In this document: in pieces, positions 60,663-64,000 of the stretch | How the letters are laid out: each line of letters opens with the position of its first letter | Position numbering within the stretch: position 1 is the stretch's first letter | Origin: Allobosea sp035944375 | GTDB taxonomy: Bacteria > Pseudomonadota > Alphaproteobacteria > Rhizobiales > Beijerinckiaceae | Length of the DNA: 64,000 nucleotides | Direction: 5' to 3' (one strand) | NCBI RefSeq assembly: GCF_035944375.1 | Contig: NZ_DASZBE010000030.1 | Notes under the pieces: model-generated | Told to the model about the DNA's origin: nothing | What the model saw: the letters and a program-made list of their open reading frames with translations, nothing else | Database searches by the model: none | Program-made: the position numbers and the translations under genes

Positions 60663-62354
60663 ATGCATCTCATGAAAGTCGATCCGCGCGCGCTGAAGGA
60701 GAATTCCGATCGCTCGCGTCAGACCAAATCCACCCCGCAGGCTGACGCGTTGCTGCTGGCGACGATCAAGGCGGTCGGCCTCGTCCAGCCGCCGGTGATC
60801 GCGCCGCAGACCGATGGCGGCAATGGCTACATCATCGATTCCGGGCATCGCCGGGTGAAGCAGGCGATCGCGGCCGGGTTGGAAGAAATCGACGTGCTCG
60901 TTGTCGATGCCGCCAACGACAACGGCGCCATGCGCAGCATGGTCGAGAACATCGCCCGCGAGCCGTTGAACCCGGTCGATCAGTGGCGTGCGATCGAGCG
61001 TCTCGTCGCGCTCGGCTGGACGGAAGAAGCGATCGGCATCGCGCTCGCACTGCCGGTGCGCCAGATCAAGAAGCTCAGGCTGCTGGCGAACGTGCTGCCT
61101 GCGATGCTCGACCACATGGCGAAGGGCGATATGCCCAACGAGCAGCAACTGCGCGCGATCGCGGCAGCCAACCTCGACGAGCAGCGCGACATCTGGAAGG
61201 CGCAGAAACCGAAGAAGGGCGATCCACAGGTCTCTTGGTGGAGCGTGGCGAACGCTCTGTCGAAGAAGTGCATGTATGCGCGCGACGCGAGTTTTGGCGA
61301 CGATCTCGCACAGGCCTACGGCATCTCCTGGGTTGAAGACCTGTTCGCACCGGCCGACGAGGACAGCCGCTACACCACCAATGTCGAACGGTTCCTCGGC
61401 GCGCAGCAGGAATGGATGACCATCCACCTGCCTAAGCGCGGCGTCATCACCGACGTCAACAACTATGGCCAGGTTGTGCTGCCGCCGAAGGCCGAGCGGG
61501 TCTATGGCAAGCCGGGCAAGAGCGATCGCACCGCGATGTATCTCGACCGCGAGGGCAAGGTGCAGAGCGTAAACTTTCGGCTGCCGGAGCCGAAGAAGAG
61601 CAAGGGCGCGGACGACGCGGAGGGCGAGGATGCGATCGTCATGCCGAAGCCCCGGCCGGACGTGACACGCAAGGGCGTCGAGATGATCGGCGACCTTCGC
61701 ACGGACGCCCTGCACGAGGCGTTGGCCCGAGCGCCGATCGAGGACGACACGCTGATGGCGCTGCTCGTGCTCGCGCTCGCCGGTCGCAACATTTCGGTCC
61801 AGTCGGGCGCGTCCGACGACGTCTACGGGTTTGCCCGGATGGCGCGTCATGCCGTGCAACTGGTCGATGGCGACGGCAAGGTCGCCTTCGACCGGGACAC
61901 GCTGCGCGTCGCGGCCCGGTCTGCCCTGATCGATGTCCTCTCGGCTCGCGAGAACCGGACCAAAAGCGGCATCGTCGCGCGCCTTGCCGGCGACGCGATC
62001 GGCGCGGACGGGTTCCTGCCAACCATGGGCACGGACGAGTTTCTGTCCTGCCTGTCGCGCCAGGCGCTGGAGCGCTCCTGCAAGGACACGCCCGTGCTTC
62101 CCCGCGCCCGGGTCAAGGATACACGCGCCGCTCTCGTCGAGCATTTCAAAGAGCAGCGCTTCGTTCATCCGTCGGCGGCGTTCGCGCCGACAGCGGCCGA
62201 GGTCGCGAGCTGGCGCTCGAAGAGCGTGGTCGGCGCGGATGAGGACGCCGACGTCACGGCGGGCGATGCTGATATCGGGTCCGGTGATGTGGCTGCACTC
62301 GACAACATCGATCTCGACGCCGTCGATGAGGCCTACCGGGTCGCGGCGGAATAG
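60663..62354 (+). CDS. Large ParB-like nuclease-domain protein
   Basis: 563 aa. The N-terminal ParB/RepB domain reads VDPRALKENSDRSRQT, IKAVGLVQPPVIAPQ, IIDSGHRRVKQAIAAGLEEI and MVENIAREPLNPVDQWRAIE, followed by an HTH-like segment (LGWTEEAIGIALALPVRQIK). The C-terminal 350 residues have no recognised domain and end acidic. It is much longer than a partition ParB, and repB already serves that role. It follows the methylase-helicase and probably acts with it or as a regulator. GAAGGAG site upstream of the ATG. Confidence 0.85.
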   Translation: MHLMKVDPRALKENSDRSRQTKSTPQADALLLATIKAVGLVQPPVIAPQTDGGNGYIIDSGHRRVKQAIAAGLEEIDVLVVDAANDNGAMRSMVENIAREPLNPVDQWRAIERLVALGWTEEAIGIALALPVRQIKKLRLLANVLPAMLDHMAKGDMPNEQQLRAIAAANLDEQRDIWKAQKPKKGDPQVSWWSVANALSKKCMYARDASFGDDLAQAYGISWVEDLFAPADEDSRYTTNVERFLGAQQEWMTIHLPKRGVITDVNNYGQVVLPPKAERVYGKPGKSDRTAMYLDREGKVQSVNFRLPEPKKSKGADDAEGEDAIVMPKPRPDVTRKGVEMIGDLRTDALHEALARAPIEDDTLMALLVLALAGRNISVQSGASDDVYGFARMARHAVQLVDGDGKVAFDRDTLRVAARSALIDVLSARENRTKSGIVARLAGDAIGADGFLPTMGTDEFLSCLSRQALERSCKDTPVLPRARVKDTRAALVEHFKEQRFVHPSAAFAPTAAEVASWRSKSVVGADEDADVTAGDADIGSGDVAALDNIDLDAVDEAYRVAAE

Positions 62355-62441
62355 CCCCGACCTCCTCACTCATTTCCGATCGACCTCCCGCCGCCGGCCT
62401 CGTGCCGGCGGCGGTTTCGTTTCCACGCAACGCCATCACGG

Positions 62442-62834
62442 ATGGACAACATGTACGCGCACGCAATACACGATCATGCACCCATCGGCTCGACCATCGC
62501 CTGGTCCGACGGCACGCCGCGGCCGCCGGAGCGCTTCACCAAAAAACTCGCGACTTGGCAGACCAGCAACGGCAAGGGCCGCTTGATCCGGAAGCAGCCT
62601 GGCAGGAGCATGGGCAATCTCAGCCTGTCCGCCAGCTTCACCCTGCACGAGGCCGATTTCGGCACTGGGGGCGTGGTCGCGATTCGGGTCCATCGCACCT
62701 TCTCGCTGGACTCGAGCCTGCACTTCAGCGTGGTCGAGCGCCCGGCGATCGGGTCGGTGCGCGTGTTCGACCGGGCCGGCGAGGATGCCGAGCTTGTCCA
62801 TCTCGCGTCAAACCTCGCGGCGGCGAAGGAATGA
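62442..62834 (+). CDS. Plasmid-core hypothetical protein
   Basis: 130 aa (ATG at 62442 or 62451). HDHAPIGSTIAWSDGTPRPP, then RFTKKLATWQTSNGKGRLIR and FTLHEADFGTGGVVAIRVHR, predicted beta-rich. No family recognised. Between the ParB-like and DUF7007-like genes, same strand. Confidence 0.65.
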   Translation: MDNMYAHAIHDHAPIGSTIAWSDGTPRPPERFTKKLATWQTSNGKGRLIRKQPGRSMGNLSLSASFTLHEADFGTGGVVAIRVHRTFSLDSSLHFSVVERPAIGSVRVFDRAGEDAELVHLASNLAAAKE

Positions 62835-62920
62835 CTCTCTCGTCATGGCTATCCGCGCGCCGCGCTTCAGGAGGTCACGGCAGACGAGGTTGGCGCCGCG
62901 GTCGTCGAGGGGAGGGCGGC

Positions 62921-63808
62921 ATGACCGATGTGCTCGCTTGCGACGCTACCGCTGCAACGCCTGAAACCCCGGAGACCGAGTTTGGCCATTCGACAGAAGG
63001 CTTTCCGGTCGCCCGGGTGGTCGGCGCCGGCTTCGCCATGCTGCCGGCGCACGACGGCGGTCATTATCTCGCGACGGGCTGGCGGATTGCGCGCCCACTC
63101 GCCGAATGGCGTCGATCCGACCTTTTCGGCCATTCCGGCAGCCTGGGGAATGAGGCCGCGTTTCGCGCCAAGGTTCTGGAGCATGCTGAGCATCTTCGCG
63201 AGAAGCGGGCTCTTGGTCGAACGGAGATTCGCAGCAGGTCGCAGACGCCATGGGGCGTCTCCCAGGGCGCGACGGTCTACGCCGAGGGCGTCGAATCGCA
63301 TTCCACCGGCCGACATGGCGGCTTCAAGCTCTCGGCCGAGCGCAATCGAAAGGTTCATGCGCTGTTGCGCGCGGAAGTCGGCTGGTACGAGGAGGACTGC
63401 GCCTGGGCGATCGTCGCCATCACCTTCCCCCACCTCTTCACAGGCTTCGAGCGGCGCTGCGCCGAGCGGTCGGTTAAGGATAGTTGGCCCGATGCGTGGG
63501 AGGCGATCTTCGGCGTCGTGCTGGGACCGAGTGAATCCTATGAGAAGGACCGGCGGGCTTTCCACGAAGCGCATGCCGGCGACTGGATAGTGGTCTCGGC
63601 CGTCGCGTCCGAACATCACAAAGGGTTTGTTGAATGCGTCGCCACGCCAGGCGGCCGGCGCGGCGCCGGGACCGAAGAGCGCCGCTTTCTCGTTCCGGCC
63701 CACGAGTACACGGTAGGCCGGCTCGGCTTCGTCATCGATCCATCCCGTCACGCTGTCTATGCCGGGCCTTCCAGCGTCATCGGCTGGCAGCGAGGGACGT
63801 CGTCGTGA
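62921..63808 (+). CDS. DUF7007-like plasmid protein
   Basis: 295 aa from the ATG at 62921, preceded by GGGGAGGG. The central part (TPWGVSQGATVYAEGVESHS; GRHGGFKLSAERNRKVHALL; GWYEEDCAWAIVAITFPHLF) resembles the DUF7007 domain of alphaproteobacterial plasmid proteins. The N-terminus has ATGWRIARPLAEWRRSDLFG. No catalytic residues can be named. The stop overlaps the next start (TGATG). Confidence 0.7.
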   Translation: MTDVLACDATAATPETPETEFGHSTEGFPVARVVGAGFAMLPAHDGGHYLATGWRIARPLAEWRRSDLFGHSGSLGNEAAFRAKVLEHAEHLREKRALGRTEIRSRSQTPWGVSQGATVYAEGVESHSTGRHGGFKLSAERNRKVHALLRAEVGWYEEDCAWAIVAITFPHLFTGFERRCAERSVKDSWPDAWEAIFGVVLGPSESYEKDRRAFHEAHAGDWIVVSAVASEHHKGFVECVATPGGRRGAGTEERRFLVPAHEYTVGRLGFVIDPSRHAVYAGPSSVIGWQRGTSS

Positions 63809-64000
63809 TGATCGCGCCTGAGACGTTCGCGCAGCTTACTCGCATGGAGGAAGCGCGCCGGCAGGTCCAACGCCAGCTCGAGTTGATTGACCGGCAGATT
63901 GCGCGTCGAGCGGCTGCGCTAGTCCCACAGCAGCGCAAGCGCCATGTCGATCGGCGAGGAAGATCGTCCGACGCTTGCATGGTGCTGGAACGCTACCGCT
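63808..64000 (+). CDS. Partial gene at right edge, unknown
   Basis: Open from the ATG at 63808 to the window end: MIAPETFAQLTRMEEARRQV then QRQLELIDRQIARRAA. Predicted helical and charged. Its start overlaps the preceding stop by one base, so it continues the operon. Too short to classify. Confidence 0.55.
   Translation, partial: MIAPETFAQLTRMEEARRQVQRQLELIDRQIARRAAALVPQQRKRHVDRRGRSSDACMVLERYR

Noticed and set aside
60141..62369. 742-codon open frame on the minus strand
   Set aside because: Antisense to the ParB-like gene, Arg/Asp/His-rich translation with no domain; a shadow of high-GC coding DNA.

Overview
The window is high-GC DNA of alphaproteobacterial type, most likely Hyphomicrobiales (Rhizobiales). 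It looks like part of a large repABC plasmid or related conjugative element. The main reasons are a complete repA-repB-repC unit with an antisense RNA between repB and repC, a virB/virD4 type IV secretion operon headed by a luxI-type gene, and a plasmid-core cluster (DUF3991/Toprim, DUF1419, DUF3085, methylase-helicase, ParB-like, DUF7007-like). No rRNA, tRNA, CRISPR array or transposase was recognised.

Layout. Positions 1-14.3 kb hold copper resistance. On the minus strand are cusA (cut by the left edge), cusB, a FixH/YtkA-like protein and a Cys-rich small protein. A lower-GC interval follows (thioredoxin-reductase-like enzyme, ABC exporter membrane domain without an ATPase, two small ORFs). 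Next is a second minus-strand operon: lipoprotein, CusC-like porin, multicopper oxidase, cupredoxin, CusF-like. A plus-strand two-component system and a DUF411 copper protein complete the region. Positions 14.3-28.1 kb hold a minus-strand conjugation operon: luxI, a small secreted protein, virB1-virB11 with an eexN lipoprotein between virB5 and virB6, virD4 and an LPD7-domain protein. A lux box lies between luxI and the divergent luxR. Positions 29.3-33.8 kb hold repABC, and 33.8-36.7 kb a tyrosine recombinase and a DUF1612-type HTH protein.

The most interesting region is 36.7-44.6 kb, seven minus-strand genes. They are a sigma-factor-like gene, a partner of unknown function, a fused IrrE peptidase / UvrD helicase / AddB-like iron-sulfur domain protein, and four genes matching the bacterial ISG15-like (Bil) ubiquitin-conjugation cassette: Ubl, E2, JAB protease, E1. 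A bipartite sequence identical at 19 fixed positions with the same 11-base spacer lies 64-65 bases before both the sigma-like gene and the Ubl gene. This suggests that the sigma-like protein drives itself and the Bil cassette. Next to it are an SbcCD/YhaON-like nuclease-ATPase pair and an AbiE toxin-antitoxin pair, so 36.7-52.1 kb reads as a defence island.

Positions 52.7-64 kb hold the plasmid-core cluster, dominated by a 1,699-residue DNA methylase-helicase resembling the DarB antirestriction type, and end in a gene cut by the right edge. The inferred plan is a quorum-sensing-controlled conjugative plasmid that carries copper resistance and anti-phage genes as cargo.
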